Positions 35,294-45,007 of a DNA stretch of 64,000 nucleotides are shown piece after piece. Position numbers and translations under genes: made by a program. This DNA comes from Paraburkholderia sp. ZP32-5. Its GTDB lineage: Bacteria; Pseudomonadota; Gammaproteobacteria; Burkholderiales; Burkholderiaceae. A model generated the notes under the pieces. The model was not told the origin of the DNA and made no database searches. It was given only the letters and a program-made list of their open reading frames with translations. How positions within the stretch are numbered: the stretch's first letter is position 1; each line of letters starts with the position of its first letter. The DNA lies in the NCBI RefSeq assembly GCF_021390495.1, contig NZ_JAJEJP010000002.1, positions 124,001 through 188,000 on the forward strand. Reading direction: 5' to 3'.

Positions 35294-36517
35294 TCAGACC
35301 TTCGATTTCGCGCCCATCAACTGATTCGACGGCAACGTCTCGTCGAGCAACTTGCGCGCACTTTCGATGCCCGCCACCGGCAGCCCTTCAGGATTGAGCA
35401 GCCCGACCTGCACGAGCACCGAAGCCTGATCCCAATAGATGTGCTCGTTGTAAAGCTTGTCGCCGCGGAAGCACACCACCGCCAGCATCGGTACCTCGAA
35501 ATACTTGCCGGTCGGCGCGACGCCCGGCAGCAGCCAGTCGATTTCGCAACTATGCGTGCAGCTGAAAATGAACTCATCGACGATACGATCCGAGCCGATC
35601 GTGCGCGAGATCGGAATCAGCTTCGTGTCGGGCGGATTCGAGTTGACGAAGTGATGCGTATAAAAACGCTTGAGCTTGTCGTGACCGACACCACCCGTCA
35701 TCGTCGGCACGTGATTGACGTAGGGCTCGGCGACCATCGTCGGCATCACCGCGTCGACGTCGCGCGTCGCGAACTCGTGATAGCAGTGCGCTTCCCACAG
35801 TGCATTCAGATCGTAGACCGGTCCCAGCACCTTGCGCAGCAGCGCGAGCGTGCGCGAATACGCCATCATCGCGGCGGGTTTGTCGTATTGCGTGCGCTGC
35901 GGCGCGGCGAACGCGTGATCGCAGCCGGGGTACACGTATTGCTCGATCTGCGGCCGCATACGCAACGCGGCGCTGATTCGCTCGCGTGTGACGGGCGGGC
36001 AATGCGCGTCGTTTTCGGGGAAGTGAAACACCATCGGGCAGTGGATCGCCGGCACTTCGTCGAGCAGCGCATCGAGGCCGACGCCGTAATAGCTGACCGC
36101 GCAATCGATATCGGTGCGCGCCGCGCTCAGAAACGCGAGTTTGCCGCCGAGGCAATAGCCGACGGCGCCGACTTTGCCGGCCTGTTCGGGCATCGCGCGC
36201 AACGCGGCGATGGTGGCGGCGATGTCGTTGACCGCGAGATCGGTGTCGAACTGGCCCAGATAGCCGAGCGCCTGTTGCATGTCGGCGTCGCCGTAGCCGA
36301 GTTCGATACCGGGCTTGATGCGCCAGAACAGGTCCGGCACCAGCACGACGTAGCCTTCTTCGGCGTAGCGATCGGCGGTCGCCTTCATCGTGTCGTTGAC
36401 GCCGAAGATTTCCTGCAGCAGCACGAGCCCGGGGCCTGAGCCCTGCGCGGGGCGCGCGACGTAAGCGTTGAAACGGCCGCCATCCTGGGCGACGACTTCG
36501 ATGAAAGAGCCGGCCAT
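35294..36517 (-). CDS. Dienelactone hydrolase-SnoaL fusion protein
   Basis: 407 residues. Residues ~1-235 are a dienelactone hydrolase-type alpha/beta hydrolase: LLQEIFGVNDTMKATADRYAEEGYVVLVPDLFWR, nucleophile Cys in GAVGYCLGGKLAF, Asp in FPENDAHCPP, His in GCDHAF. Residues ~240-400 are a SnoaL/NTF2-like domain (HCYHEFATRDVDAVMPTMVAEPYVNHVPT; CTHSCEIDWLLPG), related to ester cyclases. Each domain is normally a separate protein. Last gene of the aminobenzoyl-CoA operon, so it may hydrolyse a lactone or open a ring after CoA removal. This is inference. Confidence 0.85.
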   Translation of the reverse strand: MAGSFIEVVAQDGGRFNAYVARPAQGSGPGLVLLQEIFGVNDTMKATADRYAEEGYVVLVPDLFWRIKPGIELGYGDADMQQALGYLGQFDTDLAVNDIAATIAALRAMPEQAGKVGAVGYCLGGKLAFLSAARTDIDCAVSYYGVGLDALLDEVPAIHCPMVFHFPENDAHCPPVTRERISAALRMRPQIEQYVYPGCDHAFAAPQRTQYDKPAAMMAYSRTLALLRKVLGPVYDLNALWEAHCYHEFATRDVDAVMPTMVAEPYVNHVPTMTGGVGHDKLKRFYTHHFVNSNPPDTKLIPISRTIGSDRIVDEFIFSCTHSCEIDWLLPGVAPTGKYFEVPMLAVVCFRGDKLYNEHIYWDQASVLVQVGLLNPEGLPVAGIESARKLLDETLPSNQLMGAKSKV

Positions 36518-36560
36518 GCAGTGTGCCTCCGCGCAGCTGATGCGCTGCAAAGGAAATGGG

Positions 36561-38204
36561 TTACGCCATCATGCGCAGCTCGAAACGTTTGAGCTTGCCG
36601 GTTTCGGTGCGCGGCAGCGCGCCGACGAAGGTGATGACGCGGGGATATTTATAAGGCGCCACACTATTTTTAACGAAATCCTGCAGTTGCGCGACGAGTT
36701 TGTCGTCGGCGGTATAACCGGGATTGACCACGACGAAGGCCCTGACGATCTGTCCGCGCGTTTCGTCCGGTACGCCGATCACGCCGCATTCCGCGACCGC
36801 CTCGTGTTGCAGCAGCACGCTTTCTACTTCGGGGCCGGAGATGTTGTAGCCGGCCGACACGATCATGTCATCGGCGCGGGCCTGGTAGAACACGTAGCCG
36901 TCCGCGTCCAGATAAACCGAATCGCCCGGCAGATTCCAGCCGTCGCGCACGAAGCGCAACTGCCGGTCGTCGGCGAGATAGCGGCAGCCGGTCGGGCCGC
37001 GCACGGCGAGCTTGCCGATCGTGCCGGGCGGCACCGGCTGCATGTCGTCGTCGACGGCTTCAATCACATAGCCGGGCACCGCGCGGCCGATTGCATTCGG
37101 CCGGATCTCCGCGCCCTGCGACGAAATGAAAATGTGGATCAGCTCGGTGCCACCGATGCCGTCGATCATGTCGATACCGGTCGCGTCGCGCCATAGACGC
37201 CGCGTCGAATCGGGCAGCGCCTCGCCCGCTGATACGGTTTTCTTCAACGACGACACGTTGCGCGTGGTGACGAGCGGCGCCATCTGCCGATAGAACGTCG
37301 GCGCCGTGAACATGACGGTCGCGTGAAAACGTTCGACGACTTCCAGCAGCGTGGGCGGCGTGAGCTTTTCGATCAGTACCGTCGATGCACCGACGCGCAA
37401 CGGAAAGCACAGCATCCCGCCGAGACCGAACGTAAACGCGAGCGGCGGCGTGCCGCAAAAGATATCGCTCGAAGTCGGTTTCAGCACGTGGCGCGGAAAC
37501 AGATCGCACATCGCGATCACGTCGCGATGGAAATGCATGCAGCCCTTCGGCGCGCCGGTCGTGCCGCTCGTGAACGCGATCAGGCAGACATCGTCGGTGG
37601 CGGTGTCGCATGCGGTGAAGTGCTCCGGCTTGTTGCGCGCGAGCGTATCGAGCGAATCGGCGGAATCGTCGTGAAAGCGCAGCGTTTGCGTGAGCGTCGC
37701 GCAGTAGAAGTCGTCCTGCGGATTCGTGCAGCGTTCGAGTTCGCCGGTCAAGCGCGAGTCGCATAGCGCGGCGGTGACGCGCGCTTTCTCGATGATCTGC
37801 TTCAGTTCCTTCGCGCGCAGCAGCGGCATCGTCGGCACGACGACGAGACCGGCCTTCAGTGCCGCGAGCATCGCGACGGCCATCTGCAACGTATTCGGGC
37901 CGCGCAGTAACACGCGGTTGCCGGGCCGCAATCCCATCTCGTCGACCAGCACGTGCGCACTGCGATTTACCAGCGCCAGCAGTTCACCGTAAGTGGTCGC
38001 GTGCGGTTTGCCGTCGACGTCGGACCAGATGGCCGGCCGGTCGCGATGCCCCGCTTCGATGGTCCGGTCGAGCAATTCGGTCGCGCAGTTCATCCGCGGC
38101 GGATAGGCGACGTCCGGATTGTCGAGCAGAAAGACGGGCCATTGATCCTGCGGCGGAAGGTTGTCGCGCGCGAAGGTATCGACGTGTGCTGACGGTTCCA
38201 TCAT
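36561..38204 (-). CDS. abmG: 2-Aminobenzoate-CoA ligase
   Basis: 547 residues, ANL superfamily adenylate-forming ligase. AMP-binding P-loop IAFTSGTTGAPKGCMHFH, A5 motif IDGIGGTELIHIF, A7 region VYLDADGYVFYQARADDMI, hinge and C-terminal catalytic Lys in LPRTETGKLKRFEL. The overall pattern is that of the benzoate-/2-aminobenzoate-CoA ligases. Located with an aminobenzoyl-CoA monooxygenase/reductase, so anthranilate (2-aminobenzoate) is the most likely substrate; benzoate or salicylate are alternatives. MM start at 38204 after GGGAG. Lies 78 bases downstream of the RidA gene. Confidence 0.85.
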   Translation of the reverse strand: MMEPSAHVDTFARDNLPPQDQWPVFLLDNPDVAYPPRMNCATELLDRTIEAGHRDRPAIWSDVDGKPHATTYGELLALVNRSAHVLVDEMGLRPGNRVLLRGPNTLQMAVAMLAALKAGLVVVPTMPLLRAKELKQIIEKARVTAALCDSRLTGELERCTNPQDDFYCATLTQTLRFHDDSADSLDTLARNKPEHFTACDTATDDVCLIAFTSGTTGAPKGCMHFHRDVIAMCDLFPRHVLKPTSSDIFCGTPPLAFTFGLGGMLCFPLRVGASTVLIEKLTPPTLLEVVERFHATVMFTAPTFYRQMAPLVTTRNVSSLKKTVSAGEALPDSTRRLWRDATGIDMIDGIGGTELIHIFISSQGAEIRPNAIGRAVPGYVIEAVDDDMQPVPPGTIGKLAVRGPTGCRYLADDRQLRFVRDGWNLPGDSVYLDADGYVFYQARADDMIVSAGYNISGPEVESVLLQHEAVAECGVIGVPDETRGQIVRAFVVVNPGYTADDKLVAQLQDFVKNSVAPYKYPRVITFVGALPRTETGKLKRFELRMMA

Positions 38205-38282
38205 GGTCTCCCGGGGCGTTGAGCCGGACAATGCGCTTCGTTAGGTGTGAAGGGGTGCGTCGATGCTCGCTACGGACAACGT

Positions 38283-38678
38283 TCAGTGCGGAATCACCGC
38301 GGTCGCTTCGATCTCGACCTTCGCGCGGTCTTCCATCAGCGCGACCACCTGTACCGCGCTCATCGCGATGTCGTAGTCGCCGATCAGTTCGCGAAACGCA
38401 CGCCCGATATCCTTCAGCGACGCGAGGTATTCGCGCTTGTCGGTCACGTACCACGTGAGCCGCACCAGATGCTCGGGCTTGCCGCCCGCTTCGCTCAGTA
38501 CGGCCAGCAGATTCTTCAGCGCCTGCGCGGACTGCGCGGCGAAGTCGTCGGTATGGAATTGCGCCTGTTCGTCCCAGCCGATCTGGCCGGCGATAAACAC
38601 CTGTGTGCCGGTTGCCGCGACGCCGTTCGCGTAGCCGCGCGGTTTGATCCAGCCGGCGGGAAGGAGAGCTTTTTTCAT
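38283..38678 (-). CDS. RidA-family enamine/imine deaminase
   Basis: 131 residues of the RidA/YjgF/UK114 fold. GQIGWDEQAQFHTDDFAAQSAQALKNLLAVLSEAGGKPEHLVRLTWYVTD includes the family's strand-helix with a conserved Gln and Arg, and VEIEATAVIPH is the C-terminal signature. The catalytic Arg of canonical RidA corresponds to the VEIEA-preceding KVEIEAT region and cannot be fixed by eye. Co-translated with the thioesterase upstream (ATGA overlap). In this operon it could hydrolyse the enamine produced from aminobenzoyl-CoA. Confidence 0.88.
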   Translation of the reverse strand: MKKALLPAGWIKPRGYANGVAATGTQVFIAGQIGWDEQAQFHTDDFAAQSAQALKNLLAVLSEAGGKPEHLVRLTWYVTDKREYLASLKDIGRAFRELIGDYDIAMSAVQVVALMEDRAKVEIEATAVIPH

Positions 38679-39118
38679 GGGCGATGCGCCTCGGTGGAGG
38701 GGGACGGTGGGGCGAACGCCGCGAGCGCGCTCGCGATGTCGCCAGGAATATCGATGGATTTGCCGGTGTCGAACGACATGAACACGAGCTTCTGTTGCGA
38801 GCGAAAGCGCGTTTCGCCATTGCAGTGGCCATGAAACTCGATGCCGAGCGAACTGCGGCCGATCGTGTCGACGCCGAGCGCAAGCAGCATCGTTTCGCCC
38901 ATTTGGCTCGGCCGCACGAATTCGCAGTCGAGCTTGACGATCGGCAGACCGATCCGGCGTTGCCCGATCATCCGCGCGTAGTCGATGCGCAGTCCCTCGT
39001 TGAACCAGTCTTCGACGAGCACGTTGGTCATCACGAGGTACTGCGGAAAGTACACGATGCCCGCCGGATCGCAGTGCGAGAAGCGGATGCGCACGGGCCG
39101 CTCGAACGACGGGTTCAT
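38675..39118 (-). CDS. Acyl-CoA thioesterase (4HBT hotdog family)
   Basis: 147 residues, 4-hydroxybenzoyl-CoA thioesterase-like hotdog protein. [29 protein letters not shown] carries the catalytic Asp of the DPAGIVY motif, the hallmark of the Pseudomonas-type 4HBT active site. It cleaves the thioester of an aromatic or alicyclic acyl-CoA, either as the route's exit step or as a proof-reading enzyme freeing CoA. Overlaps its neighbours on both sides by four bases. Confidence 0.9.
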   Translation of the reverse strand: MNPSFERPVRIRFSHCDPAGIVYFPQYLVMTNVLVEDWFNEGLRIDYARMIGQRRIGLPIVKLDCEFVRPSQMGETMLLALGVDTIGRSSLGIEFHGHCNGETRFRSQQKLVFMSFDTGKSIDIPGDIASALAAFAPPSPSTEAHRP

Positions 39119-40353
39119 GATGCGTTGGCGTTGGTATTGACGTTGGCGTTCGCGGCCGCATGCGCCTTCAACAGATCGCGGCCGACGATCAACTGTTGCA
39201 CTTCAGTTGCGCCTTCATAGATGCGCAGCGCGCGGATTTCGCGGTACAGCATCTCGACCGCCGTACCGCTTTGCACACCCATGCCGCCATAGAGTTGCAC
39301 GGCCGCGTCGATCACCTGCTGCGCGCCTTCGCTCGCATGCCACTTCGCCATCGCGGCTTCGCGCGTGACGCTCTCGCCTTGATCGCGCAGCCATGCGGCG
39401 CGATAGACGAGCAACGCGCTGCTGTCGATCGTCAGCGCCATTTGCGCGAGCTTCGCTTGCGTCAACTGGAAGTCGCCGAGCGTCTGGCCGAACATCGTGC
39501 GCGAAGAAGCACGCTCGAGTCCTTCGGCCATCGCATGACGCGCAAAGCCCAGCGATGCCGCCGCGACCGACGTGCGGAAAATATCGAGCGTACGCATCGC
39601 GATCTTGAAGCCTTCGCCAGGTGCGCCGAGCATCTGGCTGCGCGGCACGCGCGCGCCGGCGAAGCGCAGACGCGCCAGCGGATGCGGCGCGATCACGTCG
39701 ATGCGCTCGGCGATTTCAAAACCCGGCGTATCGGCATCGACGACGAACGCGCTGATGCCGCGCGCTCCCGGCGCCTCGCCGGTGCGCGCGAACACCACGT
39801 AGAAGTCGGCGATACCGCCGTTCGAAATCCACGTCTTTTCGCCGTCGAGCACGTAATGGTCGCCGTCTTCGCGCGCGGCGAGCGCCATCGCCGCGACGTC
39901 GGAACCCGCTTGCGGTTCCGATAGCGCGAACGCCGCGATCGCGGTGCCGCTCGCGACGCGCGGCAGATAGCGCGACTTCTGCTCATGCGTGCCGGCGAGC
40001 GAGATCGCGCCCGAACCGAGGCCCTGCATCGCCAGCGCGAAATCGGCGAGGCCGGAATAGCGCGCGAGCGTTTCGCGCAGCAGGCAGACCGCGCGCGTGT
40101 CGATCGTGTCGCCGTGGCCGCCGTATGCGACGCCGCCGACGCCATATTTCAGCCAGCCCGCCGCGCCGAGTTCGCGCACGAGCCGCCGGCAGGTTGCATC
40201 GGTATCGCCGTGGTCTTCATGCTCCTCGTGCGTCAGATGCGCGCGGCACCATGCATCGATACCGGCCGCGAGTTCGCGATGGCGCGGCTCGAAGAACGGC
40301 CACGCAAGCGGGCTGTGCAGATCCACTTCAGTGTTGCGAGGTTCGGCGCTCAA
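39115..40353 (-). CDS. Acyl-CoA dehydrogenase
   Basis: 412 residues, FAD-dependent acyl-CoA dehydrogenase. [52 protein letters not shown] is the first family signature (FAD and substrate contacts), and [50 protein letters not shown] is the second. The catalytic-base position is IYEGATE, as in SCAD-type enzymes. In this operon it would oxidise a cyclohexane- or cyclohexene-carboxyl-CoA intermediate. The short C-terminal Asn/Ala tail ([12 protein letters not shown]) is low-complexity. Confidence 0.91.
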   Translation of the reverse strand: MSAEPRNTEVDLHSPLAWPFFEPRHRELAAGIDAWCRAHLTHEEHEDHGDTDATCRRLVRELGAAGWLKYGVGGVAYGGHGDTIDTRAVCLLRETLARYSGLADFALAMQGLGSGAISLAGTHEQKSRYLPRVASGTAIAAFALSEPQAGSDVAAMALAAREDGDHYVLDGEKTWISNGGIADFYVVFARTGEAPGARGISAFVVDADTPGFEIAERIDVIAPHPLARLRFAGARVPRSQMLGAPGEGFKIAMRTLDIFRTSVAAASLGFARHAMAEGLERASSRTMFGQTLGDFQLTQAKLAQMALTIDSSALLVYRAAWLRDQGESVTREAAMAKWHASEGAQQVIDAAVQLYGGMGVQSGTAVEMLYREIRALRIYEGATEVQQLIVGRDLLKAHAAANANVNTNANAS

Positions 40354-40354
40354 C

Positions 40355-41206
40355 TCAGTCTCCTTCGAACACGGGCCGCGTTTTTGCGGCGAACGCGTTG
40401 TACGCGCGTTCGAAATCGCGCGTGTTCATGCAGATCGCCTGCGCTTGCGCTTCCGATTCGATGGCTTCGTCGATGCTCATGCTCCATTCCTGGTGCAGCA
40501 TCTTCTTCGTGATGCCGTGCGCGAAGGTCGGGCCGGCAGCGAGATCGGCGGCCAGCTTGTGGGCCTCTTCGAGCAGCGCGGCGGGTTCGCACAGGCGGTT
40601 GTAGAAGCCCCATGCGTGGCCTTCGTCGCCGCTTGCCGAGCGGCCGGTGAACAGCAGGTCGGCGGCGCGCCCCTGGCCGATGATGCGCGGCAGGATCGCG
40701 CACGCGCCCATGTCGCAACCGGCGAGGCCGACGCGCGTGAACAGGAACGCGAGCTTGCTGCGCGAAGTGGCGAAGCGCATATCGGAGGCCATCGCGAGAA
40801 TTGCCCCGGCGCCGGCGCACACGCCGTCGACGGCGGCGATGATCGGCTGCGGGCAATGGCGCATCGCCTTCACGAGATCGCCAGTCATGCGCGTGAACAG
40901 CAGCAGTTCGGGCATCGGCAGATTGATCAGCGGCGCGATGATGTCGTGCACGTCGCCGCCGGAGCAGAAGTTTTCACCGGCGCCGTGCAGCACGACCGCC
41001 TTGACGTCGGTTGCGTAGGCGAGGTCGCGGAACAGGTTGCGCAGCTCCGCATACGATTCGAAGGTCAGCGGATTCTTGCGCTCGGGGCGGTTCAGCGTGA
41101 TCGTCGCGACCTTGCCGGTCACCGACCAGCCGAAGCGCTGCGCTTCATATCCGGCGAGCGCCAGGCGATTGCCGGCCAGCAGCGCGTCGGCGTTGGATCG
41201 AGTCAT
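40355..41206 (-). CDS. Enoyl-CoA hydratase/isomerase family protein
   Basis: 283 residues of the crotonase fold. [14 protein letters not shown] supplies the oxyanion-hole Gly, [44 protein letters not shown] holds the second oxyanion strand and the usual acid region. It belongs to crotonases that hydrate or hydrolytically open cyclic oxo-acyl-CoAs. Only one base separates it from the acyl-CoA dehydrogenase start. Likely a ring-opening or hydration step in aminobenzoyl-CoA breakdown. Confidence 0.9.
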   Translation of the reverse strand: MTRSNADALLAGNRLALAGYEAQRFGWSVTGKVATITLNRPERKNPLTFESYAELRNLFRDLAYATDVKAVVLHGAGENFCSGGDVHDIIAPLINLPMPELLLFTRMTGDLVKAMRHCPQPIIAAVDGVCAGAGAILAMASDMRFATSRSKLAFLFTRVGLAGCDMGACAILPRIIGQGRAADLLFTGRSASGDEGHAWGFYNRLCEPAALLEEAHKLAADLAAGPTFAHGITKKMLHQEWSMSIDEAIESEAQAQAICMNTRDFERAYNAFAAKTRPVFEGD

Positions 41207-41225
41207 GGATGTCTCCTATGCGAAA

Positions 41226-41786
41226 TCAGCCTTTCAGGCTGTCGAGCAGATGTTGTTTGAGCTTGCCGAGGTCCTGATGCGTCTGCATCTTTTCATCGAC
41301 GCTCAGACCGCCGAACATTTCGACGACCCACTGTTCGTGCGCGACCGCCATCTTGTCGAACGCCTTGCGGCCGGCCGGCGTCAGGCACACGCTGATCGAA
41401 CGGCGATCGTTCGGATCGGTATCGCGTACCACGAGCCCTTCTTTTTCGAGCTGATCCGTGATGCCGGTGACGTTGCCGCCGGTCACCATCAAACGGCGCG
41501 ATAGCTCGGTCATCTTCAGCCCTTCGGGATGACGTTCGAGCTGCGCCATCAGATCGAAACGCGGCAACGTGATGTCGAATTCGTTGCGCAGACGCTTGCG
41601 CAATTCGGCCTGCACGAGGTTGGTGGTGGTCAGCATGCGCAGCCATAGCCGCAGGCCCATGTGACTGTCGGCGCCAGTACTCATTTCGAGGTCCACGACA
41701 TTCTCCGCGGGTTGGGCGATGCCTTTGCGCGGCGTCTTTGCATTGCCGCTTGCCGTTGATTTCCGGATTGAGGTCGATTTGCTCAC
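41226..41786 (-). CDS. MarR family regulator inside the aminobenzoyl-CoA operon
   Basis: 186 residues with a Lys/Ser-rich N-terminal tail (about 1-40) and a MarR winged helix (NLVQAELRKRLRNEFDITLPRFDLMAQLERHPEGLKMTELSRRLMVTGGNVTGITDQLEKEGLVVRDTDPNDRRSISVCLTPAGR). The GTG start at 41786 overlaps the SDR stop (ATGTGAGC). MarR repressors of aromatic-CoA operons usually release DNA on binding the acyl-CoA. Self-encoded inside its operon, so autoregulation is expected. Confidence 0.88.
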   Translation of the reverse strand: MSKSTSIRKSTASGNAKTPRKGIAQPAENVVDLEMSTGADSHMGLRLWLRMLTTTNLVQAELRKRLRNEFDITLPRFDLMAQLERHPEGLKMTELSRRLMVTGGNVTGITDQLEKEGLVVRDTDPNDRRSISVCLTPAGRKAFDKMAVAHEQWVVEMFGGLSVDEKMQTHQDLGKLKQHLLDSLKG

Positions 41787-42556
41787 ATTACTTCTCCGCC
41801 CGAGATGGAAATGGATTGCCCCGTGATCGCATCCGAGCCGGGGCGGCATAGCCAGAGCACTGCGTTCGCGACCTGCTCCGGGCTCACGAAGCGGCGCTGC
41901 GGGTTCGAACGCAGCAAAGTTTCGCGCGCCTGTTCCTCGGTGCGCGACGTCTTGCTGGTGATCTGTTCGAGCGATGCGTGCAGCAGCTCGGTTTCGGTGT
42001 AGCCGGGGCACACCGCGTTGACGGTGATGCCTTTGGTCGCCGTTTCGAGCGCGAGCGAACGGGTGAGCCCGATCACGCCGTGCTTCGCCGCGCAGTACGC
42101 AGCGACGTACGCATAGCCGATCTGCCCCGCCGTGCTCGCGACGTTGACGATGCGCCCATGGCCGCGTTCGAGCATGCCGGGCAGCACCGCGCGCGTGCCG
42201 AGAAACACGCCAGTGAGGTTCACATCGAGCATGCGCTGCCATAGCGCCATGTCGGTATGAGAAAACGGCGCGGCTTGAGCTTGGCCCGCATTATTGACGA
42301 GGATATCGACCGCGCCTGCTTCGCTGAATGCGCGCGCAACTGAATCTTCCTGTGTGACGTCCACGCTGATGCATGTAACGTCGCCGAGCGCCGCGCATTG
42401 TTCGCGCTGCGCTTCGAGGCGCTGCGCGTTGCGGCCCATCAGCGTGACGCGCGCGCCCGCGCGCAGCAGTGCTTGCGCGATCGCCGCCCCGATGCCGCTG
42501 CCGCCGCCGGTAACGACTGCGTGCTGCCCGGCGAGAGTGGTGTCTGACGTATTCAC
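41783..42556 (-). CDS. SDR family 3-hydroxyacyl-CoA-type dehydrogenase
   Basis: 257 residues, classical short-chain dehydrogenase. NAD-binding [20 protein letters not shown] ([12 protein letters not shown]), catalytic Ser in [10 protein letters not shown], Tyr-x3-Lys as [11 protein letters not shown]. It ends with ISISGGEVM and its stop is overlapped by the MarR start. In this operon it would oxidise the hydroxyl made by the hydratase step. Starts four bases inside the monooxygenase/reductase gene. Confidence 0.92.
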   Translation of the reverse strand: MNTSDTTLAGQHAVVTGGGSGIGAAIAQALLRAGARVTLMGRNAQRLEAQREQCAALGDVTCISVDVTQEDSVARAFSEAGAVDILVNNAGQAQAAPFSHTDMALWQRMLDVNLTGVFLGTRAVLPGMLERGHGRIVNVASTAGQIGYAYVAAYCAAKHGVIGLTRSLALETATKGITVNAVCPGYTETELLHASLEQITSKTSRTEEQARETLLRSNPQRRFVSPEQVANAVLWLCRPGSDAITGQSISISGGEVM

Positions 42557-44937
42557 ACGGTTCCTTCGGCGCGTTGCGCGCGTTGTTGCGCGGTGAGACC
42601 GGCATTCGCGATGGCCTGGGCGCGCTCGCGTTCCAGGTTACGTTCGAGCTGCATTTTGGCGGCGGTGTAGGGCTTCGGCCACGCAACATCGAGATAACCG
42701 ATCTTCGCCGCTTCGTTCAATGTCCACGAAGGATTCGCCAGATGCGGACGCGCGATCGCGCAGAGATCCGCGCGGCCCGCCGCGATGATGCTGTTCACGT
42801 GGTCCGCTTCCGAAATCGCGCCGACCGCGATCGTCGCGATACCGGCTTCGTTGCGCACGCGATCGGCGAACGGCGTCTGGAACATGCGGCCGTACACCGG
42901 CTTTTCTTCCTTGCTGACCTGACCCGACGACACGTCGATCATGTCCGCGCCGGCCGCTTTGAAGGCTTGCGCGATCTTCACGGCGTCGTCGGGCGTGTTG
43001 CCGCCTTCGACCCAGTCGTGCGCGGAAATCCGCACCGAAATCGGCTTGTCTTGCGGCCACACCGCGCGAATCGCGTTGAACACCTGCAGCGGATAACGCA
43101 AGCGGTTTTCGAGCGAGCCGCCGTATTCGTCGGTGCGTTGATTCGTTAGCGGCGACAGGAAGCTCGACAGGAAATAGCCGTGCGCGCAGTGCAGTTCGAG
43201 CCAGTCGAAGCCCGCTTCGATCGACATATGCGTTGCATTGACGAACTGCGCTTCGATCTCGCGCAGCTCTTCATGCGTGGCCTCGCGCGAATGCTGGCTG
43301 ATACCGCGCAGATACTGTTGCGGCGACGCGGAAATAAGCGGCCAGTTGCCTTCGGTCAACGGCTGGTCGATGCCTTCCCACGCGACGCGCGTCGACCCCT
43401 TCGCGCCGGAGTGACCGAGCTGAATGCCGATCTTCGCATCCGACTGTTGATGGACCAGATCGACGATGCGCTTCCATGCGGCCAGATGTTCGGGCGTGTA
43501 CATGCCGGGGCATCCGGGCGTGATGCGCGCTTCGGGCGACACGCAGGTCATCTCGGTCATCACGAGCGCGGCGCCACCCATCGCGCGGGCGCCGAGGTGC
43601 ATCAGATGGTAGTCGCCGGGGATTCCATCCACCGCCGAGTATTGCGCCATCGGCGACACCATCACGCGGTTTTTCAGCGTGACGCCGCGCACTTTGAACG
43701 GCGTGAACATCGGCGGAATCGAATGCTTCTGCGGTGCGCGTTCGACGCCCGCGCGCCGCGCGAGCCAGTCCTCGAAGCCGGACAGATACTGCGAATCGCG
43801 CTCGCGCAGGTTCTCGTGCGAGATGCGCTGCGAACGCGTGAGCAGCGAATACGCGAACTGTTCCGGCTCGAACGACGTATAGCGGTCGACGTGCTCGAAC
43901 CATTCGGTGGAATTACGCGCGGCGTTCTGGATGCGCAGCACGTCGACGCTACGCACTTCGGTGTAGTGCTGCAGCGCAGCGGTGAGGCTGTTGGTATCCG
44001 TGCCCGGATGCGCGCTGATGCTGTTCGCGAGTTCGATCGCGTCTTCAAGCGCGAGCTTGGTGCCCGAGCCGATCGAGAAGTGCGCGGTATGCGCGGCATC
44101 GCCCATCAGCACGATCGGCGTTTGTGTGCCGTTCGCGTTGGTGCGCCAATGCACCCACTCCGTGTTGACGACACGCGGGAAGCGAATCCATTGCGACGAG
44201 CCGCGCAGATGCGACGCGTTCGACATCAGCGCATTGCCGTCGAGGTACTTCGCGAACAGCTTTTCGCAGAACGCGATGCTGTCTTCCTTGCTCATTTCGT
44301 CGAGACCGGCGGCGCGCCATACGCGCTCCGGCGTTTCGACGATGAACGTCGAGGTTTGATCGTCGAAACGATAGGCGTGGGCCTGAAACCAGCCGAATTC
44401 GGTTTCCTCGAACGCGAACGTGAAGGCGTCGAACAGTTTCTTCGTGCCGAGCCACACGAAGCGGCAGTCGCGCACGTCGATGTCCGGTTGATAGGTGTCG
44501 GCGTACTTTTGCCGGATTGCGCTGTTCAGACCGTCGCTGGCGATGATCAGGTCGGCTTCGTATGCGCTGTCGTCCACGACCTGGGTTTCGAATACGAGCT
44601 TGACGCCGAGTTCTTCGCAGCGCGCCTGCTGGATATTCAGCAGACGCTTGCGGCCGATGCCGCAAAAGCCGTGGCCCGACGAGCGCACGCTGCGGCCGCG
44701 GAAATGGATTTCGATGTCGTCCCAGTGATTGAACGCGTCGAGAATCGCGTCGGCGCTGGGGGCATCGGCGGCGCGCAGATTGCCGAGCGTCTGGTCGGAG
44801 AACACGACGCCCCAGCCGAACGTGTCGTAGGGGCGATTGCGCTCGACTACCGTGACTTCGTAGCTCGGGTTGCGTTTTTTCATCAACAGACCGAAGTACA
44901 AGCCGGCCGGACCGCCACCGATACAGACTATGCGCAT
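42553..44937 (-). CDS. 2-Aminobenzoyl-CoA monooxygenase/reductase (bifunctional flavoprotein)
   Basis: 794 residues in two halves. The N-terminal ~390 are a group A FAD monooxygenase ([21 protein letters not shown] with the Rossmann GxGxx[23 protein letters not shown], the FAD-ribityl motif). The C-terminal ~390 are an old-yellow-enzyme FMN barrel ([44 protein letters not shown]). This fusion is specific to 2-aminobenzoyl-CoA monooxygenase/reductase, and to the related salicylyl-CoA 5-hydroxylase. It hydroxylates and reduces the ring to an amino-oxocyclohexene carboxyl-CoA. First gene of the operon. Confidence 0.9.
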   Translation of the reverse strand: MRIVCIGGGPAGLYFGLLMKKRNPSYEVTVVERNRPYDTFGWGVVFSDQTLGNLRAADAPSADAILDAFNHWDDIEIHFRGRSVRSSGHGFCGIGRKRLLNIQQARCEELGVKLVFETQVVDDSAYEADLIIASDGLNSAIRQKYADTYQPDIDVRDCRFVWLGTKKLFDAFTFAFEETEFGWFQAHAYRFDDQTSTFIVETPERVWRAAGLDEMSKEDSIAFCEKLFAKYLDGNALMSNASHLRGSSQWIRFPRVVNTEWVHWRTNANGTQTPIVLMGDAAHTAHFSIGSGTKLALEDAIELANSISAHPGTDTNSLTAALQHYTEVRSVDVLRIQNAARNSTEWFEHVDRYTSFEPEQFAYSLLTRSQRISHENLRERDSQYLSGFEDWLARRAGVERAPQKHSIPPMFTPFKVRGVTLKNRVMVSPMAQYSAVDGIPGDYHLMHLGARAMGGAALVMTEMTCVSPEARITPGCPGMYTPEHLAAWKRIVDLVHQQSDAKIGIQLGHSGAKGSTRVAWEGIDQPLTEGNWPLISASPQQYLRGISQHSREATHEELREIEAQFVNATHMSIEAGFDWLELHCAHGYFLSSFLSPLTNQRTDEYGGSLENRLRYPLQVFNAIRAVWPQDKPISVRISAHDWVEGGNTPDDAVKIAQAFKAAGADMIDVSSGQVSKEEKPVYGRMFQTPFADRVRNEAGIATIAVGAISEADHVNSIIAAGRADLCAIARPHLANPSWTLNEAAKIGYLDVAWPKPYTAAKMQLERNLERERAQAIANAGLTAQQRAQRAEGTV

Positions 44938-44971
44938 GCTGGTTCCCCAAAAATGACTCTGCTATGAGATT

Positions 44972-45000
44972 AATTTAGATTTTGATAATTTAGATGTCAA
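44972..45000 (-). promoter_or_regulatory. Sigma70-type promoter of the aminobenzoyl-CoA operon
   Basis: Read leftward: TTGACA (complement of 45000-44995), a 17-base spacer, then TAAATT (complement of 44977-44972). The -35 is consensus and the spacing optimal; the -10 matches four of six. The start codon of the monooxygenase gene lies about 35 bases beyond. The -35 sits in an AT-rich repeated region, so repression by MarR at this promoter is plausible. Confidence 0.65.
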
Positions 45001-45007
45001 GTAAATT
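44972..45007. promoter_or_regulatory. Repeated AT-rich operator candidate for the MarR regulator
   Basis: AATTTAGAT occurs at 44972-44980 and again at 44987-44995 (15-base period). AATTTA at 44987-44992 also forms an inverted pair with TAAATT at 45002-45007. The block covers the promoter core, so a bound MarR dimer would exclude RNA polymerase. No other strong symmetric site lies near this operon start. Confidence 0.45.

Noticed and set aside
43180..44967. 595-codon rightward frame opposite the monooxygenase/reductase gene
   Set aside because: Antisense shadow made possible by GC-rich codon bias; Arg/Ala/His-rich with no domain.
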